A stretch of DNA of 32,648 bases from a bacterium (GTDB taxonomy: Bacteria > Bacillota > Clostridia > UBA1381). The stretch's first letter is position 1, and each line of letters opens with the position of its first letter. Under the pieces are notes generated by a model. It ran no database searches and had not been told where the DNA came from. It saw only the letters and a program-made list of their open reading frames with translations. This document shows, piece after piece, positions 24,764 through 32,024 of the stretch. The stretch is taken from NCBI GenBank assembly GCA_030536655.1, contig JAUNPN010000020.1:1-32648 (forward strand), given 5' to 3'. Both the position numbers and the translations under genes were made by a program.

Positions 24764-24786
24764 GGACCGCCGCAAAACGGCGGTCC
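24764..24786. other. GC-rich intercistronic hairpin
   Basis: GGACCGCCG (24764-24772) and CGGCGGTCC (24778-24786) form a perfect 9-bp stem with a 5-base loop. On the minus strand it is followed by TATAAAAAAAC, not a T run. It may be an mRNA-stabilising or partial termination structure between the M56 and exported-protein genes. Confidence 0.6.
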
Positions 24787-24796
24787 CTTATACCGC

Positions 24797-26347
24797 TCAA
24801 GACGCGCTTACATACAGCGTCTTTGCCTCCTCCGGGGCATCGCAGAACATCATTATATAATACGTCTGCCCCTGCCGCATCGGAATATAAAAGCTCTGAT
24901 TTGTAAGCTTCCTTTCACGCTCGTCATATACCGCCTCGTTCGTGTCCGCGTCATAAACCGCAAGCAGTATATCTCCTGTTCCCATGCTCACATACAGCTT
25001 TAAATCCCGTTCTGCCCTGAAATAATCGCTCATTACCGAATTACTCTCGTCAAATTTCACATTAAGTAAGTATGACGATGAAGGCATTGAAATTATTTTC
25101 GGCGCATTCGGCTGTACCGTTTCTTCCGCCTGAATTTCATCCTCAAGCTCATAGCTTTCCCGCTCAGTATTCTCTGTATCTGCCCTTTCATTCCCATACT
25201 CCTGAACCGCTGACGGAACATCTAACGATACTTCCGGCACAGCTGACGGTACTTCATTCAGCGACACAGCTGACGGTGCGGCTGACGTTACCGGCTCCGC
25301 AGGCGGCGCCGTACCTACCGACCACGAAATGGGCTCGCTGAGCTTTTCGCGAACGCTTTCCCTGACCTCCTCCGGCAGAACCTCCACAGCCGTTTCAAAA
25401 CCGAATACCGTCAGAGATGACGCCGTGCATGCCGATATAAGTACCGCTCCCGCAATCCTCACAGCCGCGGACGGTTTTCTGAACCGCACGATATTCATCA
25501 AACGCTGCTGAATACTATCCTTCGGCGCAGCCATGGAGGTTGTGCAGGTCAGCCTTGATTTCAGCCCGTCCTCTATAACCGAGATAATCAGTCTGCCGTA
25601 ATCCTTTCTGTCCTCCGGCTCCAGCAGCGCAAGAACGGACGCGTCGCAGCACTGTTCGCACGCCTGAGTCAGCTCGCGGCACAGCAGATGAACAAACGGA
25701 TTGAACCAGTTCACACAAGCCGCGATTGCCGCCGCGAGAGAAATCCATAAATCGCAATGACGGTAATGCGTAAGCTCGTGCGCCATTATCATTTCAAGCT
25801 CTGTATCCGTAAAATCCCGCTCCGGAATCACAATGCGCGTATGCGCAAAGCCGTAAAGCAGCGGAGAATTAAGGCTGCCGCTTGTCCTCAGCTCAACCGC
25901 GCGCTTAATTCCAAGCCGCTCCCGCATCGAAAAGCATGCCTCAAGCAGTCTTTCGTCATAGCTCACGCGCGTAATACGCCTAAGCAGCTGCCTTGTGCGG
26001 CTGTAACCCACAGCCACCCGCGCAAGAGAAACCGCCGCTCCGGCGAGCCAAACGCATACCGTCAGCGCGGCAATACCCATTCCGGCGGAACGGGCGCCGA
26101 CCGCCGCATAACCGGAGCCGGACGTATAGCCGGAAGCGCTTATAAATTCACGCGGAAGTCCGACCTTGTAAAACGCGTTTATTCCCAAAAGCTCCTGAAA
26201 AGGCACAAGCATTATTACTACAGCCGACGCCAGCATAATATAATGCATGACGATACAGTTCTTCTGCCGTTTGAACAGCCGTGACAGCAGATACATTATT
26301 GTTCCGGAAACATTCATAAGTATAAGATTATACAAAATATTTGTCAT
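24797..26347 (-). CDS. BlaR1/MecR1-like M56 membrane metalloprotease
   Basis: The 516-residue protein is an M56 peptidase. Hydrophobic segments lie at about 5-23, 34-52 and 88-112, and one more at about 307-325. The zinc site HELTH is at 190-194, with an acidic third ligand probably in the ACEQCCDASVL motif at 229-239. The region after the last membrane helix (about 330-516) is a Pro/Ser/Glu-rich linker and a small beta-rich domain, not the penicillin-binding sensor of BlaR1. By family knowledge it would cleave the paired BlaI-type repressor when its outer domain senses a signal. ATG 26347 is used, 1 base after the repressor stop, with AAAGG before it. Confidence 0.88.
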   Translation of the reverse strand: MTNILYNLILMNVSGTIMYLLSRLFKRQKNCIVMHYIMLASAVVIMLVPFQELLGINAFYKVGLPREFISASGYTSGSGYAAVGARSAGMGIAALTVCVWLAGAAVSLARVAVGYSRTRQLLRRITRVSYDERLLEACFSMRERLGIKRAVELRTSGSLNSPLLYGFAHTRIVIPERDFTDTELEMIMAHELTHYRHCDLWISLAAAIAACVNWFNPFVHLLCRELTQACEQCCDASVLALLEPEDRKDYGRLIISVIEDGLKSRLTCTTSMAAPKDSIQQRLMNIVRFRKPSAAVRIAGAVLISACTASSLTVFGFETAVEVLPEEVRESVREKLSEPISWSVGTAPPAEPVTSAAPSAVSLNEVPSAVPEVSLDVPSAVQEYGNERADTENTERESYELEDEIQAEETVQPNAPKIISMPSSSYLLNVKFDESNSVMSDYFRAERDLKLYVSMGTGDILLAVYDADTNEAVYDERERKLTNQSFYIPMRQGQTYYIMMFCDAPEEAKTLYVSAS

Positions 26348-26348
26348 T

Positions 26349-26702
26349 TTATAACCTTTCAAACCAATTCTTTATGTCCTCAAGCTCCTCACGATTCGGC
26401 TGCTTTGCTCCGAACAAAGCTGTCAGCAGGCTTTTGACAGAGCCTTTGTGCATAGTGTCAAGAAACTCGCCGGTTTGTTCCTGCTTGTATTCCTCCTCGG
26501 TAAGCGCGGGAGTATAAAAATTGATTTTGCCTTCCTTTCTTACATGGAGAATGCCCTTATCGCAAAGCCGTTTCAGAAAAGTCTGCACTGTGGTAACCTT
26601 CCACTCGGTTTGAAGCTTGTCCATAACCTCGCCGCAGGTTATTTCTCCGTCATGCCTCCAGATAATCTGCATAAGCTCCATTTCAGAATCGGAAATCCTC
26701 AT
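26349..26702 (-). CDS. BlaI/MecI/CopY-family repressor
   Basis: The 117-residue protein has the winged-helix N-terminal domain (RISDSEMELMQIIWRHDGEITCGEVMDKL, recognition helix around TTVQTFLKRLCDKGIL, wing RKEGKINFYTPAL) and a helical dimer domain. It should bind DNA as a dimer at the two dyads around its own promoter. The GTG at 26711 is in frame, but the ATG at 26702 is chosen because GAAGGTG lies 6 bases before it. The stop is 1 base from the M56 start, the classic arrangement of a repressor and its inactivating protease. No beta-lactamase or efflux gene adjoins it. Confidence 0.92.
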   Translation of the reverse strand: MRISDSEMELMQIIWRHDGEITCGEVMDKLQTEWKVTTVQTFLKRLCDKGILHVRKEGKINFYTPALTEEEYKQEQTGEFLDTMHKGSVKSLLTALFGAKQPNREELEDIKNWFERL

Positions 26703-26734
26703 TATCTTCACCTTCTTTTGACTGCAATCATAAT

Positions 26735-26771
26735 CTACACCACGTAGTTTATATATATTCTACACCATGTA
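26735..26771 (-). promoter_or_regulatory. Two BlaI-type operator dyads
   Basis: CTACACCACGTAG (26735-26747) and TACACCATGTA (26761-26771) are near-copies of the TACAnnnTGTA type dyad known for BlaI/MecI. One covers the -10 region and spacer of the promoter, the other lies just downstream of the start site. They sit 33 and 59 bases from the repressor start codon. Confidence 0.85.
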
Positions 26772-26785
26772 AATTGATTTGTCAA
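26757..26785 (-). promoter_or_regulatory. Sigma-A promoter of the BlaI/M56 operon
   Basis: On the minus strand TTGACA (26785-26780) and TAGAAT (26762-26757) have a 17-base spacer and are overlapped by an operator dyad. Confidence 0.88.
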
Positions 26786-26813
26786 GAGGTTTTTGATAAT
26801 TTTTTTATTTTTT

Positions 26814-27761
26814 TCAGTAGCGCTCATTCATCCGCCGTTCCAAGTCCGAATAATCCGTTCCGCCGAGCTTATACACCGAGCTGTCCTTATCGCTGAAAGC
26901 ACTGCTGCTCCGCCTGCGCCATGCTTCCTCATGCCGGTTTATCTTTTCCATCGTATCCAGCTTCTTTATTCTCAGATTTGCCAGTATTGACGCTATATAT
27001 CCGCGGTTGCTCCTTCCCCTTGCGTCTGCCTGCTCCACAGCATAGGCTATTACATCGGGATTAAATTCGGACACCCATTCCTTCACTGCCCTGCATGTGC
27101 CGGGTCCTACAGCTATTCCGTAATCCTTTAAGAGTGAAATGGTTTTTGTGTAAGAATCATAATCATCATCCGAACTGAATGAGCCGTCGTCCGTAAATGA
27201 CGAATGCGCGTCAGCGCATACTTTACTTTTCTTCTCTTTATCTTCCAATAACTTGGCTTCACTTACCTTTACTTTACTTTTCTTTACTTTACTTGTTGAA
27301 AAACCGCATACATTTTCATCGTCCGTGTATACATCTTCGTCAGAATCGTATACATTTTCAGTATTTGATGTATTCTTAAACTTTTCCGGCAATTCTTCAA
27401 GGAAATATTCCTCATGAACATTAATGCTCTTGCGGCGCTTAACCGCCTTGAGAAATTTCTGCTGAATATCCCGTGATGTAAGTATATGATACTTTTCATA
27501 CATCTCCTTGTCAAAAAATCCCTTCTCGATCGCAAGGTTGACAACCGCAGCCGTTTTTTCCGGCTTCTTGCCGCAGCTGCCCGCAAAAAGCATAACATCA
27601 TCCTCGTTCCATCTGCAATAATACCCCTCTTTGCGGCAGATAGACAGCATAAGCTCAAAGAGAATAACATAGCCCTCATCTCCAAATTCCGACCTTACCA
27701 TGAGAAAGCCGTTGTCATGGTTCACATCACAAAGATAATACGGTAATCCATTATTAGTCAT
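26814..27761 (-). CDS. DUF4373/DnaD-like protein
   Basis: The 315-residue protein has an N-terminal DUF4373 (Lin1244/Lin1753-like) domain at about 8-105, containing GLPYYLCDVNHDN and GDEGYVILFELMLSICRKEG. The middle, about 115-185, is a low-complexity stretch rich in Asp, Ser, Thr and Lys (KSKVKVSEAK). The C-terminus, about 195-265, resembles a DnaD_2 domain (ISLLKDYGIAVGPGTCRAVKEW and NRGYIASILANL). Such proteins are replication-initiation helpers of Gram-positive phages, but this one has no phage neighbours and has its own perfect promoter. The ATG at 27761 is preferred to 27794, with GGGAGG 6 bases before it. It is probably a domesticated or stranded gene. Confidence 0.82.
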   Translation of the reverse strand: MTNNGLPYYLCDVNHDNGFLMVRSEFGDEGYVILFELMLSICRKEGYYCRWNEDDVMLFAGSCGKKPEKTAAVVNLAIEKGFFDKEMYEKYHILTSRDIQQKFLKAVKRRKSINVHEEYFLEELPEKFKNTSNTENVYDSDEDVYTDDENVCGFSTSKVKKSKVKVSEAKLLEDKEKKSKVCADAHSSFTDDGSFSSDDDYDSYTKTISLLKDYGIAVGPGTCRAVKEWVSEFNPDVIAYAVEQADARGRSNRGYIASILANLRIKKLDTMEKINRHEEAWRRRSSSAFSDKDSSVYKLGGTDYSDLERRMNERY

Positions 27762-27821
27762 ACAGTTCCTCCCTATCCCAAACATTTTATACACTGTTTT
27801 ATATGATATTTATTGTAATAT

Positions 27822-27850
27822 ATTATACCATATTTTGTTCGTTTTGTCAA
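27822..27850 (-). promoter_or_regulatory. Sigma-A promoter of DUF4373/DnaD gene
   Basis: On the minus strand TTGACA (27850-27845) and TATAAT (27827-27822) are perfect with a 17-base spacer, about 60 bases from the ATG. Confidence 0.9.
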
Positions 27851-27902
27851 GAACATTTGTTTATTTTATTTGTAAATTTTTTATGACGAATTTTTGTGTG
27901 CA

Positions 27903-27938
27903 TAAAAAGAGGCATACCGCAAAATTGTGATATGCCCC
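27903..27938 (-). terminator. Intrinsic terminator after bioA
   Basis: On the minus strand GGGGCATATC (27938-27929) pairs with GGTATGCCTC (27918-27909), using G-U pairs, and is followed by TTTTTATG. It begins 6 bases after the bioA stop. Confidence 0.85.
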
Positions 27939-27943
27939 AAAAA

Positions 27944-29299
27944 TTATCCCAGTATATCCGCAACCGCGCGGCGGCAGATTGCAACCGCCTTATCAATCTC
28001 CGGCTTCTCTATAATAAGCGGAGGATTAAAATACAGCACATTGCCGAGCGGTCTTAAAATCAAGCCGTATCGGAGCGCCCTTTTGTAAATCTCATAGCCT
28101 ATACGCAGCCTGCTGTCAAAGCCCTGCTTTGTACGCTTGTCCTCCACAAGCTCTATCGCGTTAATCAAGCCTATATGGCGGATTTCACCGACATTTTTAT
28201 GAGAGAGCAAAGCCCTGTTAAGCTCCTCATGCAGATATACCGCATTCTTTCCCGCCGTTTCAAGAATATTATCCTCGCGGAGAATTTTCTGAACCGCAAG
28301 AGCCGCGCTGCATCCGAGCGGATTTCCGCTGTAGGTATGGCTGTGCATGAATGCTTTTCCCTCGTTGTAATCGGCATAAAACGCGTCATAAATCTTATCC
28401 GTTGTAACAGTAATTGCCATAGGCATATATCCGCCGGTCAAGCCCTTGGAAATGCACATAATATCGGGACTTACTCCGGCATGGTCAAAAGCGAACATTT
28501 TTCCGGTTCTTCCGAAGCCTGTCGCAATTTCGTCCGCAATAAGCAGCACCCCGTACTCATCGCACAATTTTCTCAGCTTTTTAAGATACAGCGGCGGATA
28601 AATTCTCATACCCGCACTGCCCTGAAGCAGCGGCTCAACTATTACAGCACAGACTTCGTCCGCGTGCCGCTCAAACTCCCTCTCCGCCTGCTCAAAGCAC
28701 TCGCACCGGCAGCAGTCACGGCATTGTCCGTAAGGACACCGGTAACAGTCCGGCGCCTCAATATGCACCGTATCCATCAGCATCGGCTTATATATCTTCG
28801 CGTACAAATCCATGCTTCCGACCGAAAGCGCGCCTATCGTTTCGCCGTGGTAGCCCTCAGTCAGGCACATGAACCTTTTGCGGCGCTCATTGCCCGTCTG
28901 ATACTGATACTGGAAAGCAAGCTTCAGCGCGCATTCAACCGCCGCCGAGCCGTTATCCGAAAAATTAAATTTTGTAAGCCCCTCCGGCACTGTTTCCGAA
29001 AGTTCCTCACAAAGACGTATCGCCGGTTCATGAGTAAAATTAGCGAAAATAACGTGTTCAAGTCTGTCAAGCTGAGCCTTTACAGCCGAACTTATTTTCG
29101 GATTGCAGTGACCGAGCAGATTGCACCACCACGAGCTTACAATATCGATATACTCTTTACCCTCCTTGTCGTAAAGGTAAACTCCGCTTCCATGGTCAAT
29201 GACAATCGGAGCAAGCTCCTCATAATCCTTCATCTGTGAACAGGGGTGCCAGATTTTTGCCAAATCCCGCTCCTGCCATTCCTTCATAGTAATTTCCAT
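27944..29299 (-). CDS. bioA: Adenosylmethionine-8-amino-7-oxononanoate aminotransferase
   Basis: The 451-residue PLP enzyme turns 7-keto-8-aminopelargonate into 7,8-diaminopelargonate, with S-adenosylmethionine as the usual amino donor. SSWWCNLLGHCNP near 55-68, NGSAAVECALKLA, IADEIATGFGRTGKMFA and the PLP Lys285 in SKGLTGGYMPMA are the class III signatures. Residues 185-201 form an insert with seven Cys (185, 188, 193, 196, 197, 199, 201). The open frame extends to 29425 through the palindromic repeat, but GAAAGGCGG before the ATG at 29299 and the family N-terminus fix the start. It is last in the operon, separated from bioD by the repeat. Confidence 0.95.
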   Translation of the reverse strand: MEITMKEWQERDLAKIWHPCSQMKDYEELAPIVIDHGSGVYLYDKEGKEYIDIVSSWWCNLLGHCNPKISSAVKAQLDRLEHVIFANFTHEPAIRLCEELSETVPEGLTKFNFSDNGSAAVECALKLAFQYQYQTGNERRKRFMCLTEGYHGETIGALSVGSMDLYAKIYKPMLMDTVHIEAPDCYRCPYGQCRDCCRCECFEQAEREFERHADEVCAVIVEPLLQGSAGMRIYPPLYLKKLRKLCDEYGVLLIADEIATGFGRTGKMFAFDHAGVSPDIMCISKGLTGGYMPMAITVTTDKIYDAFYADYNEGKAFMHSHTYSGNPLGCSAALAVQKILREDNILETAGKNAVYLHEELNRALLSHKNVGEIRHIGLINAIELVEDKRTKQGFDSRLRIGYEIYKRALRYGLILRPLGNVLYFNPPLIIEKPEIDKAVAICRRAVADILG

Positions 29300-29328
29300 A
29301 TTCAACCGCCTTTCCCGAATCCGCACTT

Positions 29329-29509
29329 TTTCAAACTTCCGAACCACTTTCACCAATGCGTTTGGGAAAAGAGAAGCAAGCAGGTTGCCGCTTTGAGGGG
29401 CGCAGTCGTACTCAATGTACTTCAAGCCCCGAAAGGCGGCAAGATGCGACGCTTATCTTTTTCCAAACTTCCGAAATGCTTTCACCAATGGCATTTGGGA
29501 ACAGAGAAG
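29329..29509. repeat. Long form of modular palindromic repeat with duplicated end
   Basis: A ~48-base unit (TTTTCAAACTTCCGAA...CTTTCACCAATG...TTTGGGAA..AGAGAAG) occurs at 29329-29376 and again at 29458-29509. Between them lies an 80-base segment whose arms TTGCCGCTTTGAGGGGC (29385-29401) and GCCCCGAAAGGCGGCAA (29426-29442) pair, with a small inner palindrome. The same left and right modules, without the segment, form the element at 19814-19867. It lies between bioA and bioD and overlaps the bioD 3' end. Confidence 0.8.
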
Positions 29510-30183
29510 TAAGCCTTCAAAACTTCCGCGTCAATATCCAGTTCCCTATCTCCGGCTTTCACCTCTGCAATTACCGGAATTTTTGTTATCTGCTCAATCA
29601 TAGCTTTATTGTCGCGGTGCATTTCACTCTCCGGGTCATAATTGTTCAATATAATCCCCCTCACCGCTATCCCGCGGCTTCGGATATACCCGCAGGTGGT
29701 TACAGCCGAATTAATCGTTCCCAAGCCTCCGTCCGCAACAACAAGCGTGTCAAGTCCGAGCAGCTTTATAATATCCTCCAGAAAGATTTTCTTTGTCCCA
29801 TCAAATCTTATCGGGCATACAATTCCGCCGCTGCCCTCGGCTGTCACAAAATCGTGCTTACCGCATACCGCTTTGAAATCCTCAAGCACCTTGTACTCCT
29901 CAACGGGATTGCCCTCGATACGCGCCGCGAGGTGCGGAGAAACCGCATTTTCATAGACGTAAGAAACCATGCTTTCAAGACTCTGATTAATCCCGGAAAC
30001 GCGTTTTACATAGTCCGCATCTCCCGGCACAAGCCTGCCGTCAATATACTCCGCACCGCTGAGCGCAGCCTTGTAATACCCGGCATTTATACCCGCGTCG
30101 TGCAGCTTTTTAACGATTAATGCCGTGACATAGGTTTTGCCTATATCCGTTCCCGTTGCCGTAATAAATATTCCTTTGCTCAT
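29482..30183 (-). CDS. bioD: Dethiobiotin synthetase
   Basis: The 233-residue P-loop enzyme closes the ureido ring of diaminopelargonate with CO2 and ATP to give dethiobiotin. ITATGTDIGKTYVTALI (7-23) carries the phosphate loop, YYKAALSG the conserved Lys region, and EGSGGIVCPI the substrate loop. The last residues, FSVPKCHW and the stop, are coded inside the palindromic repeat (29482-29509), so the natural C-terminus has been replaced by repeat sequence. The length still matches the family (about 225-235). It overlaps bioB by 4 bases (ATGA). Confidence 0.94.
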   Translation of the reverse strand: MSKGIFITATGTDIGKTYVTALIVKKLHDAGINAGYYKAALSGAEYIDGRLVPGDADYVKRVSGINQSLESMVSYVYENAVSPHLAARIEGNPVEEYKVLEDFKAVCGKHDFVTAEGSGGIVCPIRFDGTKKIFLEDIIKLLGLDTLVVADGGLGTINSAVTTCGYIRSRGIAVRGIILNNYDPESEMHRDNKAMIEQITKIPVIAEVKAGDRELDIDAEVLKAYFSVPKCHW

Positions 30184-31142
30184 TCTGCCATTTCCGCCTT
30201 ATATCCTAATTCTTTAATCATTTCAACGTCCGATTTAACCGACTCTCCTATAGTTGTCAGCATATTTCCGCTTATCGCCGCATTCGCGCCTGATTTAAAG
30301 CAGCCGCGCCCGTCATCGCCCAGAAGCCTGCGTCCTCCGGCAAGACGTATTGCCGCCTGCGGAAGTATGAAGCGGAAAACCGCGCAAATCCGCCTGACCT
30401 CATCATTTGCAAGCGGAGTTCTGTTTTCAAGCGGAGTGCCGGAAATAGGGTTCAGCACATTCACCGGAACAGAACGCACTCCCAAAGCGCGCAGCTCCAG
30501 AGCCATGTCGATTCTGTCCTCCGGCGCTTCGCCCAAGCCCATAATTCCGCCGCTGCAAACCGTTAATCCGGCGCTCCGAGCCGCGCGGACTGCCGCAAGC
30601 TTATCGTCAAAGGTATGAGTGGTACAGACCTCCGGGAAAAACCTGCGTGAAGTCTCAAGGTTATTATGTACTCTTTCCAGACCCGCGTCCTTAAGCTTTT
30701 TAAAAGCAGCCGCGTCAAGCAGACCAAACGAGCCGCAGACCGAAATTCCGCATTCCGTACGTATGCGGCGGATAATTCCGCATACGCTGTCAACCTCAGC
30801 TTCCGTCAGCCTTTTGCCGGAGGTTACAAGCGAGAACCTCAGCGCGCCGTTCCTTTTGCTTTCCTGCGCCGCTTCAAGCGCCTTTTCCGCGCTTATAAGG
30901 GAATATTCCTCACAGCTGCCCCCGTAATGCGCAGACTGTGCGCAGTAGCGGCAGTTTTCGGAGCATTTTCCCGACTTTGCGTTTATGATTGTGCATATAT
31001 CAAAGCCGTTCCCGCAGAAATGCGCGCGTATCTCGTCCGCCGCTGCGCATAGCTCATCAAGCGGCGCGCCGCATAGCTCAAGAGCCTCCTCCCGGCTTAT
31101 ACTTTCACCGGAAAGTACCTTGTTTTTTAATTGACTTACCAT
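30180..31142 (-). CDS. bioB: Biotin synthase, radical SAM enzyme
   Basis: The 320-residue enzyme inserts sulfur into dethiobiotin to make biotin. The radical-SAM cluster ligands Cys60, Cys64 and Cys67 are in KCSENCRYCAQS. The auxiliary-cluster positions compare with E. coli as follows: Cys97 is Ser104 (LRFSLVTSGK), Cys128 is Cys136 (ISVCGSFG), Cys188 is Cys196 (LTVCSGGI) and Arg260 is Arg266 (IRLAGG). Extra Cys stand at 121, 131, 173 and 281. The missing ligand suggests a different auxiliary cluster, as described for biotin synthases of some obligate anaerobes. The gene starts 1 base after the bioY stop and overlaps bioD by 4 bases. Confidence 0.95.
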   Translation of the reverse strand: MVSQLKNKVLSGESISREEALELCGAPLDELCAAADEIRAHFCGNGFDICTIINAKSGKCSENCRYCAQSAHYGGSCEEYSLISAEKALEAAQESKRNGALRFSLVTSGKRLTEAEVDSVCGIIRRIRTECGISVCGSFGLLDAAAFKKLKDAGLERVHNNLETSRRFFPEVCTTHTFDDKLAAVRAARSAGLTVCSGGIMGLGEAPEDRIDMALELRALGVRSVPVNVLNPISGTPLENRTPLANDEVRRICAVFRFILPQAAIRLAGGRRLLGDDGRGCFKSGANAAISGNMLTTIGESVKSDVEMIKELGYKAEMAE

Positions 31143-31143
31143 A

Positions 31144-31716
31144 TCACACCATTCCCTTCAATGCCGGAACAATTCTTTTCGCTATAACCGAAGCAATGAT
31201 ACAAAGAGCAATATCACCCGGCACCGCAAGCACAAAGCAATAAATAAACAGCGGCTTCAAGGCAATCGGCGAATCAATAACATAATTGCTGATTAAATAG
31301 CAGTAAACCATACCGCAGAAATAGACAACCGCCAATCCGGCAAATGCCGAACACAGCATACGCTTAAACGTGGGCTTACCGCCTCCCGCGATAAATCCGG
31401 TCAATGCCGCGCCCAGGCAGAAGCCGATAAGATAGCCGAAGGTCGGCTGCAAAACATAGCCTATACCGCCGCCGCCCGTAAAAACAGGGACGCCCGCAAG
31501 TCCGATAATAAGATAGACAAGCACGCTTACAGCGCCGCCTCCCGCGCCCAGAAGCATACCGGCAAGGGTTGTGAAAAGCAGCTGGAGGGTAAAAGGGACC
31601 ACAGGGACCGGAATTTTAATGAATGCACCTACGGCGATTAACGCCGTAAATACCGCGCAGAATGCCATCTTCCGTATACGTGATGAATGACTGTGCGCAA
31701 CAGTTTTGTCCGACAT
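31144..31716 (-). CDS. bioY: BioY biotin importer, S component
   Basis: The 190-residue membrane protein is the substrate-binding component of an ECF-type biotin transporter. About six membrane helices are visible (near 18-38, 42-62, 64-84, 90-112, 118-140 and 160-182). Family motifs are KIPVPVVPFTLQLLFTTLAGMLLGA, GLAGVPVFTGGGGIGYVLQPTFGYLIGF and the C-terminal PGDIALCIIAS. It works with the shared EcfAAT module, not seen here, or alone. It is first in the operon, with GAGG before the ATG, behind a promoter and BirA-type operator. Confidence 0.95.
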   Translation of the reverse strand: MSDKTVAHSHSSRIRKMAFCAVFTALIAVGAFIKIPVPVVPFTLQLLFTTLAGMLLGAGGGAVSVLVYLIIGLAGVPVFTGGGGIGYVLQPTFGYLIGFCLGAALTGFIAGGGKPTFKRMLCSAFAGLAVVYFCGMVYCYLISNYVIDSPIALKPLFIYCFVLAVPGDIALCIIASVIAKRIVPALKGMV

Positions 31717-31758
31717 AATTTGTACCTCACTTTATTATGAAATTTTTACCGTATTTCA

Positions 31759-31787
31759 TTATAGCACATCGCTCTTAGATTGTCAAC
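31759..31787 (-). promoter_or_regulatory. Sigma-A promoter of the biotin operon
   Basis: On the minus strand TTGACA (31787-31782) and TATAAT (31764-31759) have a 17-base spacer. The leader contains ATGAAATA...ATTTCAT (31738-31760), a weak inverted repeat. Confidence 0.92.
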
Positions 31788-31813
31788 CCCTATTTTCATT
31801 TGCAGGGTGACAA
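31781..31813. promoter_or_regulatory. BirA-type biotin operator
   Basis: TTGTCAACC (31781-31789) and GGGTGACAA (31805-31813) form a near-perfect dyad with a 15-base spacer, close to the known BirA box TTGTAAACC-N15-GGTTTACAA. It overlaps the -35 element of the bioY promoter. Confidence 0.85.
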
Positions 31814-31903
31814 TCGTGTTTCAAAGCTGCGCCGGAAAGACAAATGGGATTTGCTGCAAATTATTGACAGAAATTGATTTCCGCGGCTCTTTATTAAAAA
31901 TAC

Positions 31904-31931
31904 TTGATTTTTTTTGAAAAAAGTATATAAT
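31904..31931 (+). promoter_or_regulatory. Promoter of the P-loop kinase unit
   Basis: TTGATT (31904-31909) and TATAAT (31926-31931) have a 16-base spacer, followed by a 46-base leader to the first ATG. Confidence 0.7.
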
Positions 31932-31976
31932 ATAAGTGTAAGAAATTCGGAAAAACCGAAACAAGGAGCGATTTTT

Positions 31977-32024
31977 ATGTTAGCTGAAATAAGAGGACTT
32001 TGCAAGGATATTGGGGAATTATGA
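31977..32024 (+). CDS. 15-codon leader ORF
   Basis: ATG 31977 has a strong AAGGAG site about 9 bases before it. The product MLAEIRGLCKDIGEL ends in TGA, whose TGA overlaps the ATG of the next gene (ATGA, 32021-32024). It may be a coupling leader, or the 5' relic of a shortened or frameshifted larger gene. No attenuator hairpin is evident. Confidence 0.5.
   Translation: MLAEIRGLCKDIGEL

Noticed and set aside
24797-26702. Beta-lactam resistance regulator pair
   Set aside because: The protease has no penicillin-binding domain and no beta-lactamase is near, so this name would overstate the evidence.
27261-27294. CRISPR-like short repeats
   Set aside because: Simple ACTTT/CTTTACTTTA tract inside a gene's low-complexity linker, no spacers.
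26814-27761. Prophage
   Set aside because: Only one phage-type gene, no integrase, capsid, lysis or attachment sites.
29300-29425. Longer BioA start
   Set aside because: The extension is translated from the palindromic repeat and does not match BioA.
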